A stretch of 36,970 bases of DNA from Rhodobacteraceae bacterium UBA6141 (GCA_002423245.1 DIVD01000044.1:1-36970); one strand, 5' to 3'. Numbered from the stretch's first letter, positions 17,287 to 27,445 are shown. Notes: a model not told the origin generated them from the sequence alone. A program made the numbers and translations.

Positions 17287-18054
17287 ATGCCAAGATTTGC
17301 ACTGAAGATCGAGTATCACGGCGCGCCCTTCGCCGGCTGGCAGCGCCAGAGCGGCCAGCCCTCGGTGCAACAGGCGGTGGAGACCGCGCTGCGCCGGCTG
17401 GAGGCCGAGGCGCCCGGCATCGCCGCGGCGGGCCGAACCGATGCGGGCGTGCATGCCACGGCGCAGGTGGCGCATTGCGATCTGGCCCGGGACTGGGATC
17501 CCTTCCGGCTGGCCGAGGCGCTGAACTGGCACCTGAAGCCGCAGCCGGTGGCGATCCTCGCGGCCGCGCGCGTGGCGGAGGATTTCCACGCCCGCTTTTC
17601 CGCCATCGAACGGCGCTACCTCTTCCGCCTCGTCCAGCGCCGCGCCCCGGTGACGCATGACAAGGGGCTGGTCTGGCAGGTGCTGAACCCGCTCGACCTG
17701 GCCGCGATGCGCGCGGGCGCCGCGCATCTGGTCGGCCATCACGACTTCACCACCTTCCGCTCCGCGATGTGCCAGTCGGCCTCGCCGGTCAGGACGCTGG
17801 ACGCGATCGGGATCGAGGCGCTGCCCGTCCCCCACGGCACCGAATACCGCTTCACCCTGCGCGCCCGCAGCTTCCTGCACAATCAGGTCCGCTCCATCGT
17901 CGGAACGCTGGAGCGGGTCGGCGCCGGGGCCTGGGCGCCCGGCGACGTGCGCCGCGCACTCGAGGCGAAAAGCCGCGCCGCCTGCGGCCCGGTCTGCCCG
18001 CCGCAGGGGCTGTATCTCGCCGGCGTGGGGTATCCCGGCGACCCGTTCGCCTGA
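17287..18054 (+). CDS. truA: tRNA pseudouridine(38-40) synthase TruA
   Basis: This 255-residue enzyme isomerises uridines 38-40 of the tRNA anticodon stem to pseudouridine. The catalytic Asp is D52 in AGRTDAGVHA. Other family strings are EYHGAPFAGWQRQ, LNWHLKPQPVAI, DFHARFSAIERRYLFRL, HDFTTFR and FLHNQVRSIVGTL. ATG 17287 is the natural start (MPRFALKIEYHG). The long open frame before it is non-homologous. It ends four bases from the stop of the converging exonuclease-sensor gene. Confidence 0.95.
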   Translation: MPRFALKIEYHGAPFAGWQRQSGQPSVQQAVETALRRLEAEAPGIAAAGRTDAGVHATAQVAHCDLARDWDPFRLAEALNWHLKPQPVAILAAARVAEDFHARFSAIERRYLFRLVQRRAPVTHDKGLVWQVLNPLDLAAMRAGAAHLVGHHDFTTFRSAMCQSASPVRTLDAIGIEALPVPHGTEYRFTLRARSFLHNQVRSIVGTLERVGAGAWAPGDVRRALEAKSRAACGPVCPPQGLYLAGVGYPGDPFA

Positions 18055-18058
18055 CCCG

Positions 18059-20134
18059 CTACCCGTTCAGGTCCTTCAGCAGCCGCCCATGCTTGCGGAT
18101 CTCGGCCAGCACGTCGCCGAAGGTGACAATGCCCCTGGCGCGGAGCATCGGCAGCAGGCGCAGGAAGGCGTCCGCGGTGGCGACGGCATCGCCGAGGGCG
18201 GTGTGGCGGGCCTCCTCGGGGATGGTGATGCCAAGGCGGTGGGTCAGCGCGTCGAGGCTGTGCGCCTCGCCCTGCCCGAACACCACCGCCGACAGCAGCA
18301 CCGTGTCGAGGATCGGGTTGTCGAAGCTGGCGCCGATCCCGGCCTCGTGCCGGCGCAGGAACTCCATGTCGAAGGGCGCGTTGTGGGCGACCAGCACCGC
18401 GCCTTCCGCGAATTTGTGCAAGCGGCGGCCGACCTCCTCGATGCCCGGCGCATCCGCCACCATCGCGCCGGTGATGCCATGCACCGCGGTCGAGGCGGCG
18501 GGAATCGGGCGGCCGGGATTGACCAGCGTGTCGAACACCTCCCCTTCCACCCGGCGGCCATTGACGATGCGCAGCGCGGCGATCTGCACGATCTCGTCGC
18601 CCTGCGCGGGCAGCAGGCCGGTGGTCTCGGTGTCGAAGACCACATAGGTCAGGTCCTCCAGCCGCGCCTGCGTCACGCCCGCCACGCGCGCCTTCGACAG
18701 CAGGTCGAAGTCATGGACCACCGCCCGCGTCAGCGGCGCGGGGCGGGCATGGGCGCGGCGCGCCTCGCGCAGCGGCAGGCAGATCGCGGCGCGGCCATCT
18801 GCCGCAAGCTCGGGCCAGCATTCGGTGGCATGGGCGCGCAGCACGCCGCGCCCGGTCACATCGGCCAGGCCCAGCTCCAGCGGCTCGCCAAGCCAGCCGT
18901 CGAGTTGGCCGAGCGGCAGCGGCTGCCCGGTCCAGCCCAGCCGGATCATCGCGCCCGCCCCATCCTCGGCAATCTCCAGCCGGAAGCCGCGTGCGAGCCC
19001 CGCCTCGGCCACCCGCTCTGCCAGCACGCAGACCAGCGCCACGACCGCGAACCCCTCGCAGCGCAGCAGGATCGGCGCGGCATCCACGGCAACCTCCAGC
19101 CCCGCCGCCTCGATCCGGGCGCGGATGGCGTCTGCCAGTTCGCTGGCGCGGGTGAAGGCCAGCGGCCACCCGTCGCTGCGGCTGCCCTCGTGGCGCGCGG
19201 CAAGCTCGGTGATCGCGCCGGCAAGGCGGCCCGCCTCCTCCAGCATCGCGCCGGTCAGGGCGGGGGCGGCGCGCTGGTCCTCGGCCAGCAGGCCGATCAG
19301 CGCCTGCAGGTTCGCGGCGGGGCGGCGCACGCGGTCGAACACCTCGGCCAGCAGCGCGCCGCGGCGGGCATGGGCGGCAAGATCGGCGGTCACGTCGCGC
19401 AGGGTCAGCACATAGCCCGGCCCGTCGCGCCCCGCGTCCAGCAGCCGCATCCGGGCGGCCAGCACCCGCGCCCCGTCCACCGTGGCCACCAGAAGGTCTG
19501 ACGCCGCATCGGGGTCGCCCGCCGCGCGCAGCCGCGCATGGGCATGGACCAGCGGCGCCTCGCGCAGGTAGTCGAACAGCCGCCGGTCCAGCCCCGGCGC
19601 CGCGCCGCCGCTGCCCAGCAGCTCCACCGCCTGCCCGTTGTAGAACACCAGCCGATGATCGGCCGAGCACAGCAGCACCCCCACCGGCACGTCCGACAGC
19701 AGCGCCTCCAGCCGGTCCTTTTCCGCCTGAAGCCGCGTGGTCTCGCGCGCCACCGCCTCGGCCAGCGCGTTGCGCGTTTCGGCCAGCGTCAGGGTCACGG
19801 CGGCGGCGGCGGGGGCGAGGTCGCCCAGATAGCGCGCAGGGGCGGCGTCGATCTCTGCGCTGACGGCGGCATGGGCGCGCGCGCGCATCCCGCCCGCCAG
19901 ACGCTCGATCGCGCGGGCGACATGCTCGTCGAAAAGATACCAGATGCCCGCCGTGACGCCGAGGATCGCAAACCCCGCCAGCAGCCCGGCCTGCACGAAG
20001 GCCGGCAGCACCGCCGGATCGCCCAGCCGGTGATACCCCGCCCAGAGCCCCGCGGCGAGCGCCCCGCAGCTTGCCCCCGCCAGCGCCGCGAACAGCAGGA
20101 ACACGCGCAGCCGCAGGCTCCAGCGCTCGATCAT
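18059..20134 (-). CDS. Membrane sensor-like (PAS / degenerate kinase) protein fused to a DEDDh 3'-5' exonuclease
   Basis: This 691-residue fusion protein has two membrane helices (about 9-30 and 43-66), a juxtamembrane helical region (70-145), a PAS-like domain (about 148-245, VPVGVLLCSADHRLVFYNGQAVELLG) and a histidine-kinase-like dimerisation/ATPase region (about 250-470). In the last, the segment aligned with SHELRTPL reads FDRVRRPA, so the phospho-His is Asp, and the ATPase N-box Asn is not evident. The C-terminal DnaQ-like exonuclease (about 495-665) is complete: D501 and E503 (VVFDTETTG), D589 (AHNAPFDMEF), H644 and D649 (HTALGDAVATAD). This is not the replicative epsilon subunit, because of the membrane and sensory parts. 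The start overlaps the receiver gene as ATGA. Substrate and signal are unknown. Nucleases of this type are recalled near acetate-symporter loci in other proteobacteria. Confidence 0.88.
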   Translation of the reverse strand: MIERWSLRLRVFLLFAALAGASCGALAAGLWAGYHRLGDPAVLPAFVQAGLLAGFAILGVTAGIWYLFDEHVARAIERLAGGMRARAHAAVSAEIDAAPARYLGDLAPAAAAVTLTLAETRNALAEAVARETTRLQAEKDRLEALLSDVPVGVLLCSADHRLVFYNGQAVELLGSGGAAPGLDRRLFDYLREAPLVHAHARLRAAGDPDAASDLLVATVDGARVLAARMRLLDAGRDGPGYVLTLRDVTADLAAHARRGALLAEVFDRVRRPAANLQALIGLLAEDQRAAPALTGAMLEEAGRLAGAITELAARHEGSRSDGWPLAFTRASELADAIRARIEAAGLEVAVDAAPILLRCEGFAVVALVCVLAERVAEAGLARGFRLEIAEDGAGAMIRLGWTGQPLPLGQLDGWLGEPLELGLADVTGRGVLRAHATECWPELAADGRAAICLPLREARRAHARPAPLTRAVVHDFDLLSKARVAGVTQARLEDLTYVVFDTETTGLLPAQGDEIVQIAALRIVNGRRVEGEVFDTLVNPGRPIPAASTAVHGITGAMVADAPGIEEVGRRLHKFAEGAVLVAHNAPFDMEFLRRHEAGIGASFDNPILDTVLLSAVVFGQGEAHSLDALTHRLGITIPEEARHTALGDAVATADAFLRLLPMLRARGIVTFGDVLAEIRKHGRLLKDLNG

Positions 20135-20529
20135 GCGGGCCCGGTCCCATCGCCGATCAGCCGGCGCACCTCGGCCCGAAGCTCCTTCAGCTCGAAGGGC
20201 TTGGCGATGAACCCGTCGGCGCCAAGCGCCAGCCCCTTGCGCCGCTCCATCGCCGATCCGCGCGCGGTCATCATCAGGATCTTCACATCGGCAAGGCCGG
20301 GATCCCTCCGCACGTCCTGGCAGATCTCGTATCCCGAGACGCCCGGCAGCATCACGTCCAGCAGCACGAGGTCGGGGCGCGTGGCGCGGATGCGGGCCAG
20401 CGCCTCGGCGCCATTGGCCACGCGGTCATGGGCATAGCCCTCGCGCGTCATCAGGAAATCCAGCGCGATGGCGATGTTGTCCTCGTCCTCGACCACCAGA
20501 ACCCGGCGCTGTCTGCCCGCTTCGGCCAT
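20131..20529 (-). CDS. Single-domain response regulator (CheY-like receiver)
   Basis: This 132-residue stand-alone receiver has the acidic pocket E14-D15 (VVEDED), the phospho-acceptor D58 (LVLLDVMLPG), the switch Thr T88 (ILMMTARG) and K110 (FIAKPFE). No output domain is present. A last short tail (GDGTGPA) overlaps the start of the sensor-exonuclease gene by four bases. It starts two bases after the small membrane-protein gene. The pairing with a degenerate kinase-like protein suggests that D58 is phosphorylated by a different kinase and that the receiver acts through protein-protein contact, perhaps on its neighbour; this is inference. Confidence 0.93.
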   Translation of the reverse strand: MAEAGRQRRVLVVEDEDNIAIALDFLMTREGYAHDRVANGAEALARIRATRPDLVLLDVMLPGVSGYEICQDVRRDPGLADVKILMMTARGSAMERRKGLALGADGFIAKPFELKELRAEVRRLIGDGTGPA

Positions 20530-20531
20530 CG

Positions 20532-21053
20532 CTACCCCCCCTGGCAGGCCGCCAGCATGAACGGATCATCGGGCGCCAGCGCCACCCAGTCGCCGCCCGT
20601 CAGGGTGCCGTCGGCGGCAAGATCCGCCCCGCCCGCAAGATCGGCCCGCCGCGCGGCAGTGCAATCGAAGGCGACCGGCACCCGCTGCGTCGGCGTCCAG
20701 CGCTGCACGAGGATCGCATCGGTCCGCACGAGGCCCGGCCTTTGCGCAGAGCGCATCACCGCGCCCCGGTCCACCGCGATGAAGCGCGTGACCATCGGAA
20801 CGACATAGGACCACGGCCGCCAGAAGCTGCTTTCCCTCACCGGCAGCACCACCGCCACGCTGTCGGGCAGTTCGGCCGTCACCCGGCTGTACCAGGTGTA
20901 TTCGTTCCACACCGCGAAGCCGATCATCCCCGCCCCCAGCGCGGCGGGCAGCAGCCAGCGCGGCAGCCGCCGCCCGGTCATCCGGTTCACCGCCACATAG
21001 ACGCAGGCGATCAGGGCGCCGAGGGCGATCAGGGATATGAGGTCGATCAGCAT
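20532..21053 (-). CDS. Conserved-type small membrane protein, function unknown
   Basis: This 173-residue protein is one I do not recognise by name. An N-terminal helix (about 4-24, DLISLIALGALIACVYVAV) and a second (about 34-50, WLLPAALGAGMIGFAVW) are followed by a ~115-residue soluble portion, presumably outside the cytoplasm, with FWRPWSYVVPMVTRFIAVD and two Cys residues (in FDCTAARR and at LAACQGG) that could pair. RBS AAGGA lies seven bases before ATG 21053. It sits ten bases after the DUF294 gene and two bases before the receiver gene, so it is very likely co-translated with them and part of the same regulatory unit. Confidence 0.8.
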   Translation of the reverse strand: MLIDLISLIALGALIACVYVAVNRMTGRRLPRWLLPAALGAGMIGFAVWNEYTWYSRVTAELPDSVAVVLPVRESSFWRPWSYVVPMVTRFIAVDRGAVMRSAQRPGLVRTDAILVQRWTPTQRVPVAFDCTAARRADLAGGADLAADGTLTGGDWVALAPDDPFMLAACQGG

Positions 21054-21063
21054 GGCGGTTCCT

Positions 21064-22902
21064 TCAACTCATCGCGCCCTTGCCGTGCCCGATGGCGGAT
21101 TGCATGGTGCGCACGACGACGAAGGCATCGCGCAGGTGGCTGCGCTCGAAGTCCGGCAGGTCCGAGGGCGCCAGATAGTTGTCGGGCTTGCGCCCCGACC
21201 GGACCAGCAGCGCCTGGCTTTCCAGCCGCATCGTGGCAATCAGGTCATAGGCCGCCACCAGATCGCGCGCGCCGCTGGCCGAGATCACGCCCGCCTCCCC
21301 TGCCGCCAGCAGCCGGGCGCGGGTGTTCACCTCGGGCAGTTGCCCCATCAGCGCGTAGATCCGCCCCAGATCGACCACCGGCACCACGCCGTTCATCTTC
21401 ATGTCCACATGATTGCGATGCTCGCCCGACCGGATGGTGGCAAAGCCGCGGATCAGCCCCAGCGGCGGCGTGTGCCTGAGGCTGTTGGCGATCATGTGCG
21501 CGACGAAGATCGAATTCCTGCCCGCCTCGGCCAGCGTCTCGGCCCGCAGGTCGCCGAACAGGCCGGCGGCGCCGCCGATGGGGCGCAGGTCGAACATCAC
21601 GCTCGCCAGCATCTGCGCCATCGGGTCGGGGCGGGCGATCCAGCCGCGGAAATAGCCGCGCCACACCCGCACCGGCTGGCACCAGCGCTCGGCCGTCGCC
21701 ATCATGTCGCCGGGGCACCAGACATAGCCGCAGGCGTTCAGCCCGTCGCAGACGATCCTCGCCAGCGCGCGGAAATAGGGCATGTCCGCCGGCGTCGCGG
21801 CATCGTCGAGCATCATGCAGTTGTCCTGGTCGGAGACGCCCGTCTGTTCCTGCCTGCCCTGGCTGCCGCAGGCGAGCCACAGATAGGGCACCGGCGGCGG
21901 CCCCAGCTCCGCCTCGGCCAGCGCCAGCAGGCGGCGGGTGACGGCATCGGCGATGTCGGTGATCAGCCGGGTGACGACCTCGTGGCTGCGGTTGCCGCCG
22001 ACAAGCTGCACCAGCAGTTGCGGAATGCGCGCGGTCGCCGCCGCCATCTCTGCCACCGTCGCGGCGCCCGCCACCTCGCGGATCAGCACCGCGGAGTTGA
22101 CCGCCTGAAACCGCGTCAGGTCGGTCTGGGTGATCATCCCGGCAAAGCGGCCGCGCTCCACCACGGGCAGGTGCCCGATCCGCCGCTCCAGCATGATGTG
22201 CAGCAGGTCCGAGCCCAGCGCGTCGGGGGGCAGCGACACCGGATCCGCGGTCATCACCTGCGACACCGGGCAGTCGGGGCCGCGCCCCTCGGCCAGCACC
22301 CGGTTCGACAGGTCGCGCACCGTCACGATGCCCAGCAGCCGCTCGCCGCCCCCCGGCATGGGCTCGGTCACGCCAAGGCTCGACACGCGGGCGTCACGCA
22401 TCATCCGCGCCGCCTCGGCGACCGGGGTGTGCGGCGGGCAGGACAGCGGGCGCCGCGCGATCAGGTCGGCGATCTTCATCGTGGCGATGTCGTCGCCGCG
22501 CGGCGCCGGCTCGCGGCCGCGGCTGAAGAACCGCGCGAAGGCGGGCGACAGGTCCACGAGCCGCCGGAACTCTGCCGCCGGCAGCATCAGCAGCACGCTA
22601 TCCTGGGCGGTGCGCGCGCTGGTCGCGGCCAGCCCGTCGCGCATCAGCCCGCGCTCGCCAAAACTGTTGCGCGCGGTCAGCAGCGAGACCAGCGCGCCAT
22701 TGCGGTCCAGCACCTCGACCGCGCCGCGCTCGACGAGGTAGAGCCCCTCCAGCGGCGCGCCATGCGCATAGATCTGCGCGCCCGCCGGCAGCGCCCTGCG
22801 GCTGAAGGAACCGGCGACACGCGCCAGTTCGTCCCGCGGCAGGCTGTCATAGGGGTGCACCGTCTCGAGGAAGCTCGCGATCTCCTGAATGGGGTCGTCC
22901 AT
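21064..22902 (-). CDS. cNMP-binding / CBS-pair / DUF294 nucleotidyltransferase-like protein
   Basis: This 612-residue cytoplasmic regulator-like protein has an N-terminal cyclic-nucleotide-binding-like domain (about 15-125, with NSFGERGLM), a tandem CBS pair (about 150-275) that commonly binds adenyl nucleotides, a DUF294 nucleotidyltransferase-fold domain with GSQGRQEQTGVSDQDN at 346-361 (the G-S…D-x-D pattern of GlnD-like enzymes), and a DUF294 C-terminal helical domain. In the cNMP domain the usual phosphate-binding Arg of 'PRAAT' appears to be Leu (GLAAT), so cyclic nucleotide binding is doubtful. ATG 22902 is preferred over an upstream ATG at 22953 because AGGAAGGG precedes it. The family is regularly found beside SSS symporters of acetate type; its reaction is unproven. 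Confidence 0.9.
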   Translation of the reverse strand: MDDPIQEIASFLETVHPYDSLPRDELARVAGSFSRRALPAGAQIYAHGAPLEGLYLVERGAVEVLDRNGALVSLLTARNSFGERGLMRDGLAATSARTAQDSVLLMLPAAEFRRLVDLSPAFARFFSRGREPAPRGDDIATMKIADLIARRPLSCPPHTPVAEAARMMRDARVSSLGVTEPMPGGGERLLGIVTVRDLSNRVLAEGRGPDCPVSQVMTADPVSLPPDALGSDLLHIMLERRIGHLPVVERGRFAGMITQTDLTRFQAVNSAVLIREVAGAATVAEMAAATARIPQLLVQLVGGNRSHEVVTRLITDIADAVTRRLLALAEAELGPPPVPYLWLACGSQGRQEQTGVSDQDNCMMLDDAATPADMPYFRALARIVCDGLNACGYVWCPGDMMATAERWCQPVRVWRGYFRGWIARPDPMAQMLASVMFDLRPIGGAAGLFGDLRAETLAEAGRNSIFVAHMIANSLRHTPPLGLIRGFATIRSGEHRNHVDMKMNGVVPVVDLGRIYALMGQLPEVNTRARLLAAGEAGVISASGARDLVAAYDLIATMRLESQALLVRSGRKPDNYLAPSDLPDFERSHLRDAFVVVRTMQSAIGHGKGAMS

Positions 22903-22936
22903 CCTGTTGCCCTTCCTCCCCGGCCCGTTCGTGGGA

Positions 22937-22964
22937 CGCCGCGCCCCCGGCAAGGGGCGCGGCG
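22937..22964 (-). terminator. Hairpin between the SSS symporter and the DUF294 gene
   Basis: A perfect 11-bp stem (CGCCGCGCCCC with its complement) and 6-base loop lie 20 bases after the symporter stop and 35 bases before the DUF294 start. It probably partly uncouples the transport genes from the downstream regulatory genes. No T-run is visible. Confidence 0.55.
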
Positions 22965-22983
22965 CCTTGTCATGCAGCCGGCG

Positions 22984-24933
22984 TCAGTGGCCGGTGGCAG
23001 AGCCCGCACCGCGCGGCACGCGGATCGATTCCACCAGTTCCTGCACCTCGTGCGGCGGCTCCCTGGTCATGCCCGAGACGAGGAAGGCCGCGGCGAAGTT
23101 CAGCACCGCACCGACCGAGCCGATCGACAGCGGCGAGATGCCGAACAGGTAGTTCGCCGGGATGTCGGCCAGCATGTTGGTGCCGGGGATGAAGAACCAG
23201 CCCTTGTAGAGGAAGATGTAGACCCCGGTGAAGATCAGCCCGACCAGCATCCCCGCGATGGCGCCTTCCTTGTTGATGCGCTTCGAGAAGATGCCCATCA
23301 TCAGCGCCGGGAAGATCGTCGCCGCGGCAAGGCCGAAGGCCAGCGCCACGACCTGCGCCGCAAAGCCGGGGGGGTTGAGCCCCAGATAGGTCGCGACCAG
23401 GATGGCGAAGGTCATCGCGATGCGCGCCGCGAGCAGCTCGCCCTTTTCCGAGATGTTCGGGTTGATCGACCCCTTGATCAGGTCGTGGCTGATGGCCGAG
23501 GAGATGGCCAGCAACAGGCCCGCAGCGGTCGAGAGCGCCGCGGCAACCGCGCCGGCGGCGACCAGCGCGATGACCCAACCCGGCAGGGCAGCGATTTCAG
23601 GGTTCGCAAGAACCATCATGTCGTTGTCCAGCCTGGTCACCTCGTTTCCGACCCAGCCACGCTCGGCCAGCGACACGCCGCCGATCGTGGCCTCGGCAAG
23701 GGCCGCATCCCGCGCGGCGGTTGCCGCTGCCACCTCGGCCAGCAGCGCGGCCCTGTCGGCGTCGGGCCCGGCAGCGGCCAGCGCCGCCGTGGCGGCGGCA
23801 AGGGCCTTGTTCGCCGCGGTCACCGCGGGCGGTTCGGCGAAGTACTGGATCTGCCCGTCGCCGTTCAGGTCACTCATGCCCAGCAGCCCGGTCTTCTCCC
23901 AGGTGCGGATCCAGCTCAGTTCGGGATTGCTGTCGATCTCGGCCAGCGTGATCGCCGGGCCGTCCAGCGCATTGCCCTGTTCGGCGGCCGGCCACATCGT
24001 CGTGGTCAGGTTCAGGCGCGCCATCGCACCCACGGCCGGCGCCACCGTGTAAAGCAACGCGATGAACACCAGCGCCCAGCCGGCCGAGGTGCGCGCATCC
24101 GAGACCTTGGGCACGGTGAAGAAGCGGATGATGACATGCGGCAGGCCCGCGGTGCCGATCATCAGCGACATGGTGAACAGGAACATGTTCAGCATGTTGG
24201 GCGAGTCGGAGGTATAGGCGCGGAAGCCAAGCTCGGTCACCACCTGGTCCAGCTTGGTCAGGAACTCCACCCCCGAGGCGGTGTGGGTGCCGATCAGGCC
24301 CAGTTGCGGCAGGAACGCGCCGGTCAGCTGCAACGAGATGAAGATCGCCGGAATGGTATAGGCGATGATCAGGACCACATATTGCGCCACCTGCGTGTAG
24401 GTGATGCCCTTCATGCCGCCCAGAACCGCATAGGCGAACACGATCGCCGCACCGATATAAAGCCCGGTATCGGTCGAGACTTCGAGGAAGCGCGAGAAGG
24501 TCACGCCCACGCCGCGCATCTGGCCGATGACATAGGTCACCGAAATGACGATCAGGCAGATCACCGCCAGCAGGCGCGCGCCGCCGGAATAGAAGCGGTC
24601 GCCGATGAACTCGGGCACGGTGAACTTGCCGAACTTGCGCAGGTAGGGCGCAAGCAGCAGCGCCAGCAGCACATAGCCGCCGGTCCAGCCCATCAGATAG
24701 GCCGACTGTTCATAGCCGCCCGCGGGCGCCAGCGCGATGATGCCCGCCATCGAGATGAACGAGGCCGCCGACATCCAGTCCGCGCCCGTGGCCATGCCGT
24801 TCAGCACCGGGTGGACGCCCTGGCCCGCCGCGTAGAATTCCGCGGTGGTGCCCGCGCGGGCCCAGATCGCGATCCCGATGTAGAGGGCAAAGGTGATGCC
24901 CACCACGATCAGGTTGAGGGTAAACTGATCCAT
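22984..24933 (-). CDS. Sodium:solute symporter (SSS), acetate/carboxylate type, with inserted EF-hand-like loop
   Basis: This 649-residue inner-membrane cation symporter belongs to the VC_2705-type subfamily of SSS, close to ActP. Family strings include AIWARAGTTAEFYAAGQGVHPVLNGMATGADWMSAASFISMAG, FTVPEFIGDRF, AYAVLGGMKGITYTQVAQYVVLI, MIGTAGLPHVIIRFFTVP and AALSTAAGLLLAISSAISHDLIKG. Twelve or more membrane helices are visible. Between helices, about residues 325-455 form a long hydrophilic insertion with DLNGDGQIQYF (355-365), which looks like a calcium-binding loop, then an Ala-rich helical stretch. The neighbouring DUF4212 protein is the usual small partner, and acs lies directly upstream. 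Acetate is the favoured substrate, but other monocarboxylates are possible. Confidence 0.92.
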   Translation of the reverse strand: MDQFTLNLIVVGITFALYIGIAIWARAGTTAEFYAAGQGVHPVLNGMATGADWMSAASFISMAGIIALAPAGGYEQSAYLMGWTGGYVLLALLLAPYLRKFGKFTVPEFIGDRFYSGGARLLAVICLIVISVTYVIGQMRGVGVTFSRFLEVSTDTGLYIGAAIVFAYAVLGGMKGITYTQVAQYVVLIIAYTIPAIFISLQLTGAFLPQLGLIGTHTASGVEFLTKLDQVVTELGFRAYTSDSPNMLNMFLFTMSLMIGTAGLPHVIIRFFTVPKVSDARTSAGWALVFIALLYTVAPAVGAMARLNLTTTMWPAAEQGNALDGPAITLAEIDSNPELSWIRTWEKTGLLGMSDLNGDGQIQYFAEPPAVTAANKALAAATAALAAAGPDADRAALLAEVAAATAARDAALAEATIGGVSLAERGWVGNEVTRLDNDMMVLANPEIAALPGWVIALVAAGAVAAALSTAAGLLLAISSAISHDLIKGSINPNISEKGELLAARIAMTFAILVATYLGLNPPGFAAQVVALAFGLAAATIFPALMMGIFSKRINKEGAIAGMLVGLIFTGVYIFLYKGWFFIPGTNMLADIPANYLFGISPLSIGSVGAVLNFAAAFLVSGMTREPPHEVQELVESIRVPRGAGSATGH

Positions 24934-24946
24934 CTGTCCCGGCCCC

Positions 24947-25204
24947 TTATTCTTCTACGCCGTGTTCGAGGTCCAGCCGGTTCATGCGCCAGGCGTAGAC
25001 AAAGATCAGCACGATGAACACGTAGATCGACCCGTTCTGGGCGAACCAGAAGCCAAGGTCGGCGCCGCCCACATGGATGCCCCTGAGGGCGGGGCGCAGG
25101 ATGATGCCAAGACCGAACGAGCAGAGGAACCACACCACCAGCGAAATGCCGATGGTCCGAAGGTTCGCTGCCCAATAGGCATTGGCCGATGATTTGTCCG
25201 CCAT
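24947..25204 (-). CDS. DUF4212 small membrane subunit of the SSS symporter
   Basis: This 85-residue protein has two membrane helices (about 17-37, TIGISLVVWFLCSFGLGIIL, and 56-73, AQNGSIYVFIVLIFVYAW). The N-terminus ANAYWAANLRT and the GFWFAQNGSIYVFIVLIFVYAWRMNRLD motif are typical of DUF4212 proteins, which accompany VC_2705-type symporters. ATG 25204 is chosen because GGGAG lies eight bases upstream; the longer open frame beyond it is non-homologous. It ends 13 bases before the symporter start, so the two are co-transcribed. The 176 bases up to acs carry no clear feature beyond a short GCCGC/GCGGC stem. Confidence 0.92.
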   Translation of the reverse strand: MADKSSANAYWAANLRTIGISLVVWFLCSFGLGIILRPALRGIHVGGADLGFWFAQNGSIYVFIVLIFVYAWRMNRLDLEHGVEE

Positions 25205-25380
25205 TCGCGTTACTCCCTGAGTTTTTACCTTCACCCGCCGTCCCGGTTGCCCGGGGCGGCGGCCTCCCTTCACGCCGGAACGCGCGTCCCGTCCCGTGCC
25301 GGCACCGTTTCGCGGCAGCGCCGGCCGCAGGCGAACCCGCCCCGGTCTCCCTCGCCGCAGGCGGCGCGGGGCTGCACCGG

Positions 25381-27354
<1,974 letters not shown>

Positions 27355-27445
27355 CTCGGCATCCTCCCTGATCGACCCGTCGCGAGGCCCCGCGACGGCG
27401 CCCCGCCCTGCGCGCGGCAGGGCCAGGCTCTCCCATGTGCGGGCA

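Noticed and set aside
18059..18660. dnaQ (DNA polymerase III epsilon subunit)
   Set aside because: The exonuclease is fused to membrane and PAS-type domains and sits in an acetate locus, so the replicative role is unlikely.
21037..25017. 1326-codon plus-strand open frame opposite the DUF294 and symporter genes
   Set aside because: Crosses several real gene boundaries, is His/Arg/Gln-rich and lacks any family signature.
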